From Pseudobacteroides cellulosolvens ATCC 35603 = DSM 2933 (GTDB taxonomy: Bacteria > Bacillota > Clostridia > Acetivibrionales > DSM-2933): a DNA stretch of 64,000 nucleotides. The stretch lies in contig NZ_LGTC01000001.1 of NCBI RefSeq assembly GCF_001262605.1, positions 4,474,001 to 4,538,000 of the forward strand, in the 5' to 3' direction. This document shows positions 25,591-33,944 of this stretch, piece after piece. The translations under genes were made by a program, and so were the position numbers. The stretch's first letter is position 1. Every line of letters begins with the position of its first letter. The notes under the pieces were generated by a model. It was not told the origin of the DNA. It saw only the letters and a list, made by a program, of their open reading frames with translations, and made no database searches.

Positions 25591-26442
25591 TTATCTTCCT
25601 ATAAACTGCTGAACCAATACCTTCCCATATGTTGGACTGCTCACTATACCTATGCCGTTAAAGTTGAACTCAGGCTTTAGGATATTGGCTTTATGGCCCG
25701 GTGAATTCATCCATGCTTTAAAAGCTCCTTCTACTGTTGAATTACCGGCTATATTCTCTCCTGCATATTTGAAGCTGACTCCGAACTGCCTCATCATGTC
25801 AAATGGTGAGCCGTAGGTTGGTGAATCATGTGAGAAATAATTCTTATCAACCATATCCTGAGCCTTAAGCCTTGCTACTTTCACCAACTGCATATCAAAC
25901 TGCAGCGGTTTAAGACCTGCATCAGCCCTTGCCTTATTAATAAGGCTTAATAATGTCTGTTCCTCCTGTGTTGTCCCAGATGGTGAAGGTCCTGTAATTA
26001 CAGGAGTAGGAGCAATTGATGCTTTCGGCGGCTGAGCTATTGATGGCTTCGGCGTTGGAGCCACAATAGACGGCTTTGGAGTACTAATTGGTGCCTTAGT
26101 CACTTTAGGAGTCGCAGGGGTTAAGGTTCCGTTTCCAGCAACCTTAAGGAAACTGCTTTTTGCCATTCCAACGCAGCCCTTAGAAGATTCGTAAATCGCA
26201 TACCAGTCCCCTATTTTCCCAAATATCTTTACAGTCTGGCCTTTCTTAAGTACACACACTATAGGGTAACCAGTAGATGGTCCTTGGCGAACATTCAAGT
26301 ATTCAGCCGCGACAGTAGCATTAGTGATATTTACATTTTGTATTGTTCCATAGCTGCCTGTCTGTGCATTTGCACCTGAGAAGCCCATTATACAGGAACA
26401 GATTATAGTAAATACCATCAGAAAAACTATCTTTCTCTTCAT
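25591..26442 (-). CDS. Secreted SH3-CAP (SCP/YkwD-like) protein
   Basis: 283 residues: signal peptide (about 1-26), bacterial SH3 domain (about 42-102; AEYLNVRQGPSTGYPIVCVL, WYAIY), a Pro/Thr/Lys/Ala linker (about 108-157), and a CAP domain (about 160-283). The CAP part has LLSLINKARADAGLKPL, a YFSHDSP histidine motif, GENIAG, WMNSPGHKANIL and a final VQQFIGR. SH3 probably binds peptidoglycan. CAP domains of this YkwD type are widespread in spore-formers; their biochemical activity is unclear. Single gene, RBS GGAGGGAT. Confidence 0.88.
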   Translation of the reverse strand: MKRKIVFLMVFTIICSCIMGFSGANAQTGSYGTIQNVNITNATVAAEYLNVRQGPSTGYPIVCVLKKGQTVKIFGKIGDWYAIYESSKGCVGMAKSSFLKVAGNGTLTPATPKVTKAPISTPKPSIVAPTPKPSIAQPPKASIAPTPVITGPSPSGTTQEEQTLLSLINKARADAGLKPLQFDMQLVKVARLKAQDMVDKNYFSHDSPTYGSPFDMMRQFGVSFKYAGENIAGNSTVEGAFKAWMNSPGHKANILKPEFNFNGIGIVSSPTYGKVLVQQFIGR

Positions 26443-26640
26443 ATAATCCCTCCAGTTTGTTCAATTATTGTTTCCATCCATTATTGGAATCATACAAACA
26501 AACGTATTTGTTAATAGTATTAACAAATTTGGCTGAATTATTTATTTATATTAAGGTATGATGAACAAAATCATAAAATATTGAATAACAGGCTTTTATA
26601 GCACTTCTTTACAGTCATATAAGTGTATGATATTATAACT

Positions 26641-26665
26641 TTACAGTTGTGTATCTATATAGTAG
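26641..26665 (+). promoter_or_regulatory. Motif C copy upstream of the ispF-like gene
   Basis: TTACAGTTGTGTATCTATAT then AGTAG, 31 bp upstream of the ispF-like ATG. It matches 47448-47472 at all but two or three positions. It could be an operator or part of the promoter. Confidence 0.35.
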
Positions 26666-26695
26666 CGGAATGAAAAGTAATGGAGATGAATTTGA

Positions 26696-27180
26696 ATGAG
26701 AGTTGCCATTGGTCAGGATAGCCACAGATTTGATTTTAACGATAATAAAAAAAAGCTTATATTGGGCGGGTTATTTTTGAGGGCGAACCTCCGCTTCAGG
26801 GTAACAGCGATGCTGATGTAATATTGCATTCAGTGACAAATGCCATATCGGGTATAACATGCGTTAACATACTCGGTAAAATCAGCGATGACCTTTGCCT
26901 AAAGGATGGTATAACCGATAGCAGTGTTTATCTTAAAGAAGCATTAAAGTACTTGAAGAATCAAAAAATAATCCACCTGTCAATTTCTATCGAATGCCAA
27001 AGGCCAAAGATAACGCCCAAAATTCCCCAGATCAGAAGCAGTCTTTCCAAGCTTTTAGACCTGCCGGAAGAAAGCATTGGCATAACAGCTACTACTGGAG
27101 AGGGATTGACGCAGTTTGGCCAGGGTCTTGGCATTCAGGTATTTTCATGTATAACTACAACTTATGTGATAATAAAATGA
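26696..27180 (+). CDS. IspF-like protein (MECDP synthase family), frameshifted in this sequence
   Basis: ATG 26696 follows GGAGATG. It reads MRVAIGQDSHRF...LILGG and then shifts at 26768-26770, where GGG stands for an expected GGGG. It continues VIFEGEPPLQGNSDADVILH..., giving 161 residues, the IspF length. Family features: D-x-H metal site (QDSHRF), SDADVILH with the third metal His, and a C-terminal ATTGEGL...GQG. It is divergent: Y/D-V-H-R is QDSHR, the central loop lacks the usual FPDTD, and the tail is extended (SCITTTYVIIK). It may be a paralogue of a canonical ispF elsewhere, and not the isoprenoid enzyme itself. Confidence 0.7.
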
Positions 27181-27199
27181 CTAATCATTAAATTATTGC

Positions 27200-28411
27200 C
27201 TAACTTCTAAAAAGCACCTTCTCCTTATTAAACATAGATACCGCAATTCCAAGGGCAATTACTACATGCACTGCAGATGAAAGGAAAGCTATAAGCAGAT
27301 GCATATAATTTATTGTACCGCCTAAAACAACCTTAAAGGCAGAAACAGTATTTATAACCGGAATAAAATAATAATAAAAAGGTATGTCTCCCGGTTGTGT
27401 AAAGAAGTTTGCATATGCAGGAACCATAGCCGCTATCATGAGGAAGGACAAATACACCTGTGCTTCCTTAAATGACTTGGCGTATGTGCTCAGTGCAACC
27501 TGAATCCCTGCAAAGGTCATACCTAAAGCCATAGCAAGGAGAATAGATATGATAAGTGCTGGTATTGGAACAAAAAACCCTGATATGTTTTGGGCTGTTC
27601 CCATACTTAGAGAACTTGGTTTCATTATATACCCTATAATCAGTCCAAATATGGATGCAATAACCGTTATAAATGAAAACAGTGTAACAGTAAAATACTT
27701 TCCTAGCAAAATGGAAATCCTCTTAGGTTTTGTTGTAAGAAGGGGTTCTAATGTGTTTCTTTCCTTTTCCCCTGCAACTAGGTCGGTTGCTGCCGGAACT
27801 CCCCCAACTGTCATTAGAATAACTATTATAATAGGTAACATCATAGCTAGCATGCTTGTGCTTGTTTTTGCTTCATCAGCTACATTTTTCTCTTCTATTT
27901 TAACAGGCTCCAAAAATTCAGGGCTTTTTCCCAATGCCACTATTCTTTCATTTAAAATACTTTTGTTAAACTTATCTATCTCTTCTCTAACTATCCAAAT
28001 ACTTCCTTCCGATTTTGTTTTGGATTTATCATAGGAAATATCTATTTTAAACGGCTTACCTTCGGCAATCTTACTTTTATATTCCTTGTCGATACCGAGT
28101 ACCAGCCTAACCTTATCTTGCTTTAAAGCCTCTATGGCGTTATCGGTATCAACCAACGTAACGTTCTTGTTATCTTTAAACAATTTGTTCTTGACCAGGT
28201 CCACTATATCATCAGTCCTTGATTCATCGGACAATGCAATAGAAACATTCTCGTTTATATCCTTTTGAAGCTTTTCCATTCCTCCACCCACAAGGCTGTT
28301 TAAAAGCGGGATTATGACCATTGGAACAACAATACTAATGAGAAGAGTTCTTTTATCACGGCTTAAGTCCCTGACTTCCTTTTTAAATACAGTCCAAATA
28401 TGTCTTAACAT
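27200..28411 (-). CDS. natB: ABC-2 type permease, NatB-like
   Basis: A 403-residue permease with an N-terminal membrane helix (about 22-42), a large outer domain (about 45-180) and five or six C-terminal helices. The signature GEKERNTLEPLLTTKPKR (about 214-231) is typical of NatB/YhaP-type exporters. In B. subtilis NatAB extrudes Na+. The identity of the substrate here is inferred from similarity only. The start codon overlaps the last 7 bp of the ATPase gene, so the two are translationally coupled. Confidence 0.85.
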   Translation of the reverse strand: MLRHIWTVFKKEVRDLSRDKRTLLISIVVPMVIIPLLNSLVGGGMEKLQKDINENVSIALSDESRTDDIVDLVKNKLFKDNKNVTLVDTDNAIEALKQDKVRLVLGIDKEYKSKIAEGKPFKIDISYDKSKTKSEGSIWIVREEIDKFNKSILNERIVALGKSPEFLEPVKIEEKNVADEAKTSTSMLAMMLPIIIVILMTVGGVPAATDLVAGEKERNTLEPLLTTKPKRISILLGKYFTVTLFSFITVIASIFGLIIGYIMKPSSLSMGTAQNISGFFVPIPALIISILLAMALGMTFAGIQVALSTYAKSFKEAQVYLSFLMIAAMVPAYANFFTQPGDIPFYYYFIPVINTVSAFKVVLGGTINYMHLLIAFLSSAVHVVIALGIAVSMFNKEKVLFRS

Positions 28412-29138
28412 GTAAATTTTCCCCCTCCCACCAGATGTATAAATATTTCCTCCAGGCTGCTGTTGTTATATTTAGCTTTTAATTCATCAATGGTTCCTGT
28501 ATCAACCAGTTTTCCTTTATGTATTATACCTATCCTGTCACATAGCTTTTCCACTTCACTCATGGTATGGCTGGAAAAAAGAATGGTCTTACCGGCTTTT
28601 TTACAGTCCATGATAAAATCATGCACATTCCTTGCAGCACTTACATCAAGTCCTGATGTAGGCTCATCAAAAAACATTATCTGAGGGTCATGAACAATAG
28701 CTCTTCCAAAGGCAGCTTTCTGCTTCATTCCCTTAGAAAGCTTACCTGCTCTCTTGTTCATAAACTCCTCCATACCGAAAGTCCTCGCCATCTCAGCTAT
28801 TCTGGCTTTGATCCTCCCCCTTTCCATATCGTTAAGCTCAGCAAAGTATGCAATGTTTTCATAAACCGTAAGTCGATCGTATAACCCCGTCTCTCCCCCG
28901 AAGAGAATACCTATCTGAAACCTCACAGCCTGTGGGTCCTTATTTATATCCATTCCATTTATCATGGCTGTACCGGAAGTAGGTTTTAACATGGTAGCCA
29001 GCATTCTTAGTGTTGTTGTTTTGCCGGCCCGTTTTCTCCAAGCAGCCCAAATACCTCTCCCTTTTTAATTTCAAAAGATACTTCATCTACAGCTTTATTT
29101 GTTCCAAAACTTTTTGTTAATCTCTGAACACTAACCAT
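28405..29138 (-). CDS. natA: ABC transporter ATP-binding protein, NatA-like, frameshifted in the Walker A region
   Basis: ATG 29138 with AGGAGGGAT. The N-terminus MVSVQRLTKSFGTNKAVDEV leads to GLLGENG, where the frame breaks: plus-strand CCC at 29028-29030 stands for an expected CCCC. Restoring a base gives GENGAGKTTTLRMLATMLKP and a 244-residue protein. Downstream are the Q-loop, LSKGMKQKAAFGRA signature (about 138), Walker B IMFFDEPTSGLD (about 155-166) and the switch SSHTMSEVEKLCD. As it stands, translation from 29138 stops right after the break. An internal ATG (29004) would give a protein with no P-loop. Confidence 0.8.
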
Positions 29139-29166
29139 ATAATCCCTCCTCTTTTTTAATGATATT

Positions 29167-29874
29167 TTAGCTGTCCATGCTTTCTGCTATTGCATTTGCA
29201 AAGATCAGGTCCTCTACCGTCGTTATTTTAATATTATTGTAGCTTCCCATTATAAGTTTCATCCTATACCCCATCCTCTCAACCAAAACTGCATCATCTG
29301 TGCCTAAGAATCCATCGGCTATAGCCTTTTTGTGGGCATTTAGAATAACATCATATTTAAATGACTGGGGAGTCTGTATAGCCCATAAATGCTTTCTATC
29401 AGGAGTATCACGTACATAAGCCTCTTCGTCAGATATCTTAATTGTGTCCTTAACAGGTACTGCAACTCCAACCGCTCCATATGAAAGAGCTCCGTCAATG
29501 CTGTTTTTTATTATTTCATCATTTATAAATGGTCTTGCCCCATCATGTATAAGTACTACACCAGTTTTATCACATACCTCGCAAAGGCCGTTATACACTG
29601 AATTTTGTCTTTCTTTACCTCCTGCAACAATCTTTTTAACTTTATCTAAATCATACATATCAATAATATGCTGCTTGCAAAAAACAATATCACCAGAACC
29701 TGTAACCAGTATTATCTCATCAATATAATTACTGTCCTGAAAAACTTGTATAGTTCTTGCAAGAAGTGGTTTGCCGTAAACATCTATGTACATTTTATTT
29801 TTTTCCATATTCATTCGCGTACCGCTGCCGGCAGCAACAATAATGACACTTACAAATCCACCGTTCTTTTGCAT
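29167..29874 (-). CDS. ispD: 2-C-methyl-D-erythritol 4-phosphate cytidylyltransferase
   Basis: 235 residues, full length. The CTP-binding start reads VIIVAAGSGTRMN-x-x-x-NK-x-Y (about 10-28). Then VTGSGD, VAGGKERQNSVYNGL (about 84-98), LIHDGARPFI (about 109-118), VPVKDTIK, QTPQSFKYD and GTDDAVLVERMG follow. It catalyses the third step of the MEP isoprenoid pathway. Only 28 bp from natA on the same strand, so it could lead that transcript. The IspF-like gene is 2 kb away on the other strand, not fused or adjacent as in many bacteria. Confidence 0.94.
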   Translation of the reverse strand: MQKNGGFVSVIIVAAGSGTRMNMEKNKMYIDVYGKPLLARTIQVFQDSNYIDEIILVTGSGDIVFCKQHIIDMYDLDKVKKIVAGGKERQNSVYNGLCEVCDKTGVVLIHDGARPFINDEIIKNSIDGALSYGAVGVAVPVKDTIKISDEEAYVRDTPDRKHLWAIQTPQSFKYDVILNAHKKAIADGFLGTDDAVLVERMGYRMKLIMGSYNNIKITTVEDLIFANAIAESMDS

Positions 29875-29940
29875 TTTATTATCCCCCGTCTATATGGTTT
29901 GCCTGTCTCATATATTATAATAAAGAATTATATCACATTA

Positions 29941-30040
29941 GGAATGTTGAAAATATAACTTCCGCTAAAATCTTCGCTTACGTGTTAACTTAACTCGTGA
30001 ACACCCGCTTAAGAATCGGAAGTAATATTTCAATCATTCC
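29941..30040 (-). repeat. Dispersed palindromic repeat family A, copy 2
   Basis: Outer arms pair from GGAATG...AAAATATAACTTCCG to CGGAAGTAATATTTCAATCA with a TTCC end. The centre holds GTTAACTTAACTCGTGAACAC. It lies between the divergent ispD and nifJ genes. Confidence 0.85.
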
Positions 30041-30167
30041 TTACTTCGTGATTTTATTAACAAAATTCTTAATCAACTTTAATTATGGTATTTACTAGAT
30101 TTATTTTTATGTTATAATGATTATGAGTTATGGAATGTATAATGTATACACAATACTAGCTTATTAA

Positions 30168-30253
30168 GAACAAAATCACAAAGTGATTTTGCAACCTTGA
30201 TGTTGTCGTGAGAAATTGTGGTGCAGAATGTACTATAGTTTCCCAGACATTAA
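30168..30253 (+). repeat. Dispersed repeat family B, copy 4
   Basis: AACAAAATCACAAAGTGATT then TTGCAACCTTGATGTTGTCG, TGAGAAATTG and GGTGCAGAATGTAC...GACATTAA. It is the longest copy. It lies directly upstream of the nifJ ribosome site, so it is within or beside that gene's 5' UTR. Confidence 0.7.
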
Positions 30254-30285
30254 ATAAATCTATATAGCAAATGGGGGAAAATAAA

Positions 30286-33200
30286 ATGGCAAAGGTCATG
30301 AAGACAATGGATGGTAATGCTGCTGCCGCCCACGTAGCCTACGCGTTTACTGAGGTTGCAGGTATCTATCCTATTACGCCATCTTCTACAATGGCAGAAA
30401 ACGTTGATCAATGGTCAGCACATGGTAGAAAAAACATATTTGGACAACAGGTTAAAGTTGCCGAATTACAATCAGAAGCAGGAGCGGCAGGTACAGTTCA
30501 CGGTTCCCTCGCTGCAGGTGCTTTAACTACTACATTCACAGCTTCTCAAGGTCTTCTTTTAATGATTCCTAACATGTACAAAATAGCCGGCGAATTGCTT
30601 CCTGGCGTGTTCCATGTAAGTGCACGTGCTCTTGCAAGCCACGCTCTTTCAATTTTCGGCGATCATTCAGACGTTATGGCTTGTCGTCAAACAGGTTTTG
30701 CAATGCTCTGTGCAAGCAACGTTCAAGAAATAATGGACTTGGCTGCTGTAGCTCACTTAAGTGCTATTAAAGGTAGAGTTCCATTCCTTCACTTCTTCGA
30801 TGGTTTCAGATCATCAGCAGAAGTTCAGAAAATAGAAGTTCTTGATTATGCAGACCTTGCAAAATTAGTTGACATGGATGCTATAAAGGAATTCAGAAAA
30901 AGAGCATTAAATCCTGAACATCCTGTATTAAGAGGAACAGCTCAAAACCCTGATATATTCTTCCAGGCTCGTGAAGCTTGCAATCCTTTCTACAATGCAG
31001 TTCCTGAAATCGTAGAAAACTACATGAAGGAAATCAACAAGCTTACAGGAAGAAACTATGGCTTGTTCAACTACTATGGAGCACCTGACGCAGACAGAGT
31101 TATTGTTGCAATGGGTTCTGTATGTGATGCTGCTGAAGAAGCAATTGATTACTTAGCTACTAAGGGTGAAAAAGTTGGTATATTAAAAGTACGCCTTTTC
31201 AGACCTTTCTCAACTAAGCACTTCCTTTCAGCAATGCCTGCATCAGTTAAGAAAATCTGTGTTCTTGATAGAACTAAAGAACCAGGTGCAATAGGCGAAC
31301 CATTGTACCAGGATATCGCTACAGTTTATTATGATCAAGCAACTAGACCACTTATCGTTTGCGGACGTTATGGTCTTGGTTCAAAGGATACTACACCTGC
31401 ACAGGTTATCGCAGTATTTGACAACCTCAAAGCAGATGCTCCTAAGAATCATTTCACTGTTGGTATCGTTGATGACGTTACAAACTTATCACTTCCTATC
31501 GGCGAAGAAATCGATACAACAGGCGAAGGTACAATAAGCTGTAAATTCTGGGGCTTGGGCTCTGACGGTACTGTTGGTGCAAATAAGAACTCCATTAAAA
31601 TAATAGGTGACCACACCGACATGTATGCACAGGCATACTTTGCATATGACTCAAAGAAATCAGGCGGTATTACTGTATCTCACTTAAGATTCGGTAAAAA
31701 ACCAATCAGATCAACTTACCTTGTTAAGAAGGCAGACTTCCTCGCTTGTCACAACCCATCATACGTTGATAAATATGATATGGTTTCCGACATTAAGCCT
31801 AACGGAACTTTCCTCTTAAACTGCGGATGGACTGCAGAAGAGTTGGATAAACATCTTCCAGGCAGCATGAAGAGAATCCTTGCTAAAAACAACATCAAAT
31901 TCTATACAATTGATGCTGTTAGCATTGCAAAGGAAATAGGCCTTGGAAACAGGATCAATATGATCATGCAAGCAGCATTCTTCAAGCTGGCTGATATTAT
32001 TCCACTTGATGATGCTGTTAAATATATGAAACAGGCTATTGTTACTTCATATGGTAAAAAAGGTGAAAAAGTAGTAAACATGAACCATATGGCTGTTGAC
32101 AAGGGTATTGGTGCATTAAATAAAATTGAAGTTCCTGCTTCATGGGCAACTGCTGAAGATGCTCCTGTTGTGGAAAAAGATGTTCCTGCATACATCAAGA
32201 ACATACAAGATCCTGTAAACAGACAGGAAGGCGACAAGCTCCCTGTAAGTACATTCGTTGGTGTTGAAGACGGTACTTTCCCACAGGGATCATCAAAATA
32301 TGAAAAAAGAGGTATTGCTATCGATGTTCCTGAATGGCAGCCTGATAACTGTATTCAATGTAACCAGTGTTCATATGTATGTCCTCACGCAGCAATAAGG
32401 CCTTTCCTTCTTAATGAAGAAGAGACTGCAAATGCTCCTAAGTCATTTGTTACAAAGAAGGCTGTTGGTAAGGGCTTTGAAAACTATAACTTTAAGATCC
32501 AGATTTCAACTCTTGACTGTACAGGTTGCGGAAACTGTGCACAGGTTTGTCCTTCCAAGGTTAAATCACTTGTAATGAAGCCACTTGAAACACAGACAGT
32601 TGAAATTGATAACTGGGATTATGCAATGAAATTATCCGTTAAGGAAAATCCAGCTAATCCTGAAACTGTTAAAGGAAGCCAGTTCGAACAGCCTCTGCTC
32701 GAGTTCTCAGGAGCATGTATGGGTTGTGGTGAAACACCTTATGCTAAGTTAATCACTCAGTTATTCGGTGACAGAATGCTCATCGCTAATGCAACAGGTT
32801 GCTCATCAATCTGGGGCGGTAGTGCACCATCAACTCCATATACAACAAACCATAATGGTCATGGTCCTGCATGGGCTAACTCATTGTTTGAAGACAATGC
32901 TGAATATGGCTATGGTATGGCTCTCGCAGTTAACCAGATCAGAGCTAAGCTTGCTGACCTTGCTACTGAAGCTTTAAATACAGGTATTTCTGAAGATATT
33001 AAAGCGGCATTAAAAGACTGGTTGGATAATAAGGATACTGCGAAGGGTTCAAAGAAAGCAACTCTTACATTGTTACCTTTGCTCAAAGCATATAAAGGAA
33101 GCGAAGCTAAGGATATAGTTGATGAAATTATACAAAAAGAAGAGTTCCTTATAAAGAAATCACAATGGATACTAGGTGGAGACGGATGGGCATATGATAT

Positions 33201-33807
33201 CGGTTTCGGCGGCGTTGACCATGTGCTTGCTTCCGGTGAAGATGTAAACATACTTGTATTTGATACAGAAGTTTACTCAAACACAGGCGGACAGTCATCA
33301 AAAGCAACACCTACCGGAGCTATTGCACAGTTTGCTGCATCTGGTAAAGTAACAAAGAAGAAAGACCTTGCTGCTATGGCTATGTCATATGGTTATGTAT
33401 ATGTTGCAGTGGTTGCAATGGGTGCAAACCAGAATCAGCTCATTAAAGCTCTTATTGAAGCTGAAAGTTATCCAGGTCCATCACTTGTTATCGCATATGC
33501 ACCATGTATCAACCATGGATTAAGACTCGGTATGGGATGTACACAGTTGGAATCCAAGCTTGCTGTTGAAGCAGGTTACTGGTTCCTCTACAGATATAAC
33601 CCATTACTCAAACTTGAAGGAAAGAATCCGTTCATACTTGACTCCAAGAAGCCAACAGCTTCATTCAGAGACTTCATAATGAGCGAAGTACGTTATTCTT
33701 CACTTTCAAGACTCTTCCCAGATAAAGCTGAAGAGCTCTACGCTCAAGCTGAAAAGAATGCTTTGGAAAAATACGAACAGCTTGAGAAAATGGCAAAAGG
33801 CGAATAA
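30286..33807 (+). CDS. nifJ: Pyruvate:ferredoxin (flavodoxin) oxidoreductase
   Basis: 1173 residues from ATG 30286 (GGGGGAAA upstream; ATG 30271 overlaps that site). It is a single-chain PFOR of the usual length. Domain order: I with the conserved YPITPSSTMAE (about 30), II, the gamma-type domain III (about 420-600), and the ferredoxin domain with CIQCNQCSYVCP and CTGCGNCAQVCP (about 690-770). The C-terminal TPP domain has CMGCGET, NATGCSSIWG and GGDGWAYDIGFGG. A further cluster Cys lies in APCINHG. It decarboxylates pyruvate to acetyl-CoA and reduced ferredoxin in fermentative anaerobes. Monocistronic with its own terminator. Confidence 0.96.
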   Translation: MAKVMKTMDGNAAAAHVAYAFTEVAGIYPITPSSTMAENVDQWSAHGRKNIFGQQVKVAELQSEAGAAGTVHGSLAAGALTTTFTASQGLLLMIPNMYKIAGELLPGVFHVSARALASHALSIFGDHSDVMACRQTGFAMLCASNVQEIMDLAAVAHLSAIKGRVPFLHFFDGFRSSAEVQKIEVLDYADLAKLVDMDAIKEFRKRALNPEHPVLRGTAQNPDIFFQAREACNPFYNAVPEIVENYMKEINKLTGRNYGLFNYYGAPDADRVIVAMGSVCDAAEEAIDYLATKGEKVGILKVRLFRPFSTKHFLSAMPASVKKICVLDRTKEPGAIGEPLYQDIATVYYDQATRPLIVCGRYGLGSKDTTPAQVIAVFDNLKADAPKNHFTVGIVDDVTNLSLPIGEEIDTTGEGTISCKFWGLGSDGTVGANKNSIKIIGDHTDMYAQAYFAYDSKKSGGITVSHLRFGKKPIRSTYLVKKADFLACHNPSYVDKYDMVSDIKPNGTFLLNCGWTAEELDKHLPGSMKRILAKNNIKFYTIDAVSIAKEIGLGNRINMIMQAAFFKLADIIPLDDAVKYMKQAIVTSYGKKGEKVVNMNHMAVDKGIGALNKIEVPASWATAEDAPVVEKDVPAYIKNIQDPVNRQEGDKLPVSTFVGVEDGTFPQGSSKYEKRGIAIDVPEWQPDNCIQCNQCSYVCPHAAIRPFLLNEEETANAPKSFVTKKAVGKGFENYNFKIQISTLDCTGCGNCAQVCPSKVKSLVMKPLETQTVEIDNWDYAMKLSVKENPANPETVKGSQFEQPLLEFSGACMGCGETPYAKLITQLFGDRMLIANATGCSSIWGGSAPSTPYTTNHNGHGPAWANSLFEDNAEYGYGMALAVNQIRAKLADLATEALNTGISEDIKAALKDWLDNKDTAKGSKKATLTLLPLLKAYKGSEAKDIVDEIIQKEEFLIKKSQWILGGDGWAYDIGFGGVDHVLASGEDVNILVFDTEVYSNTGGQSSKATPTGAIAQFAASGKVTKKKDLAAMAMSYGYVYVAVVAMGANQNQLIKALIEAESYPGPSLVIAYAPCINHGLRLGMGCTQLESKLAVEAGYWFLYRYNPLLKLEGKNPFILDSKKPTASFRDFIMSEVRYSSLSRLFPDKAEELYAQAEKNALEKYEQLEKMAKGE

Positions 33808-33821
33808 TCTGTAATAAATAT

Positions 33822-33852
33822 AACGACCGGTTGATTTAATTAACCGGTCGTT
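33822..33852 (+). terminator. nifJ terminator
   Basis: AACGACCGGTT pairs with AACCGGTCGTT, with a 9-nt loop and a TTTTTA tail, 15 bp after the nifJ stop. Confidence 0.9.
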
Positions 33853-33910
33853 TTTATTGTCCACAAATCATATGCAGAATGTATAAATATAATTCATATA
33901 GTTATTTATT

Positions 33911-33944
33911 ATTTATAAGTCATTAAATATTTATAAGTCATTAA
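33911..33944. repeat. Tandem 16-bp direct repeat
   Basis: ATTTATAAGTCATTAA occurs exactly at 33911-33926 and 33929-33944, ending directly beside the stop codon of the propeller gene. Confidence 0.7.
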
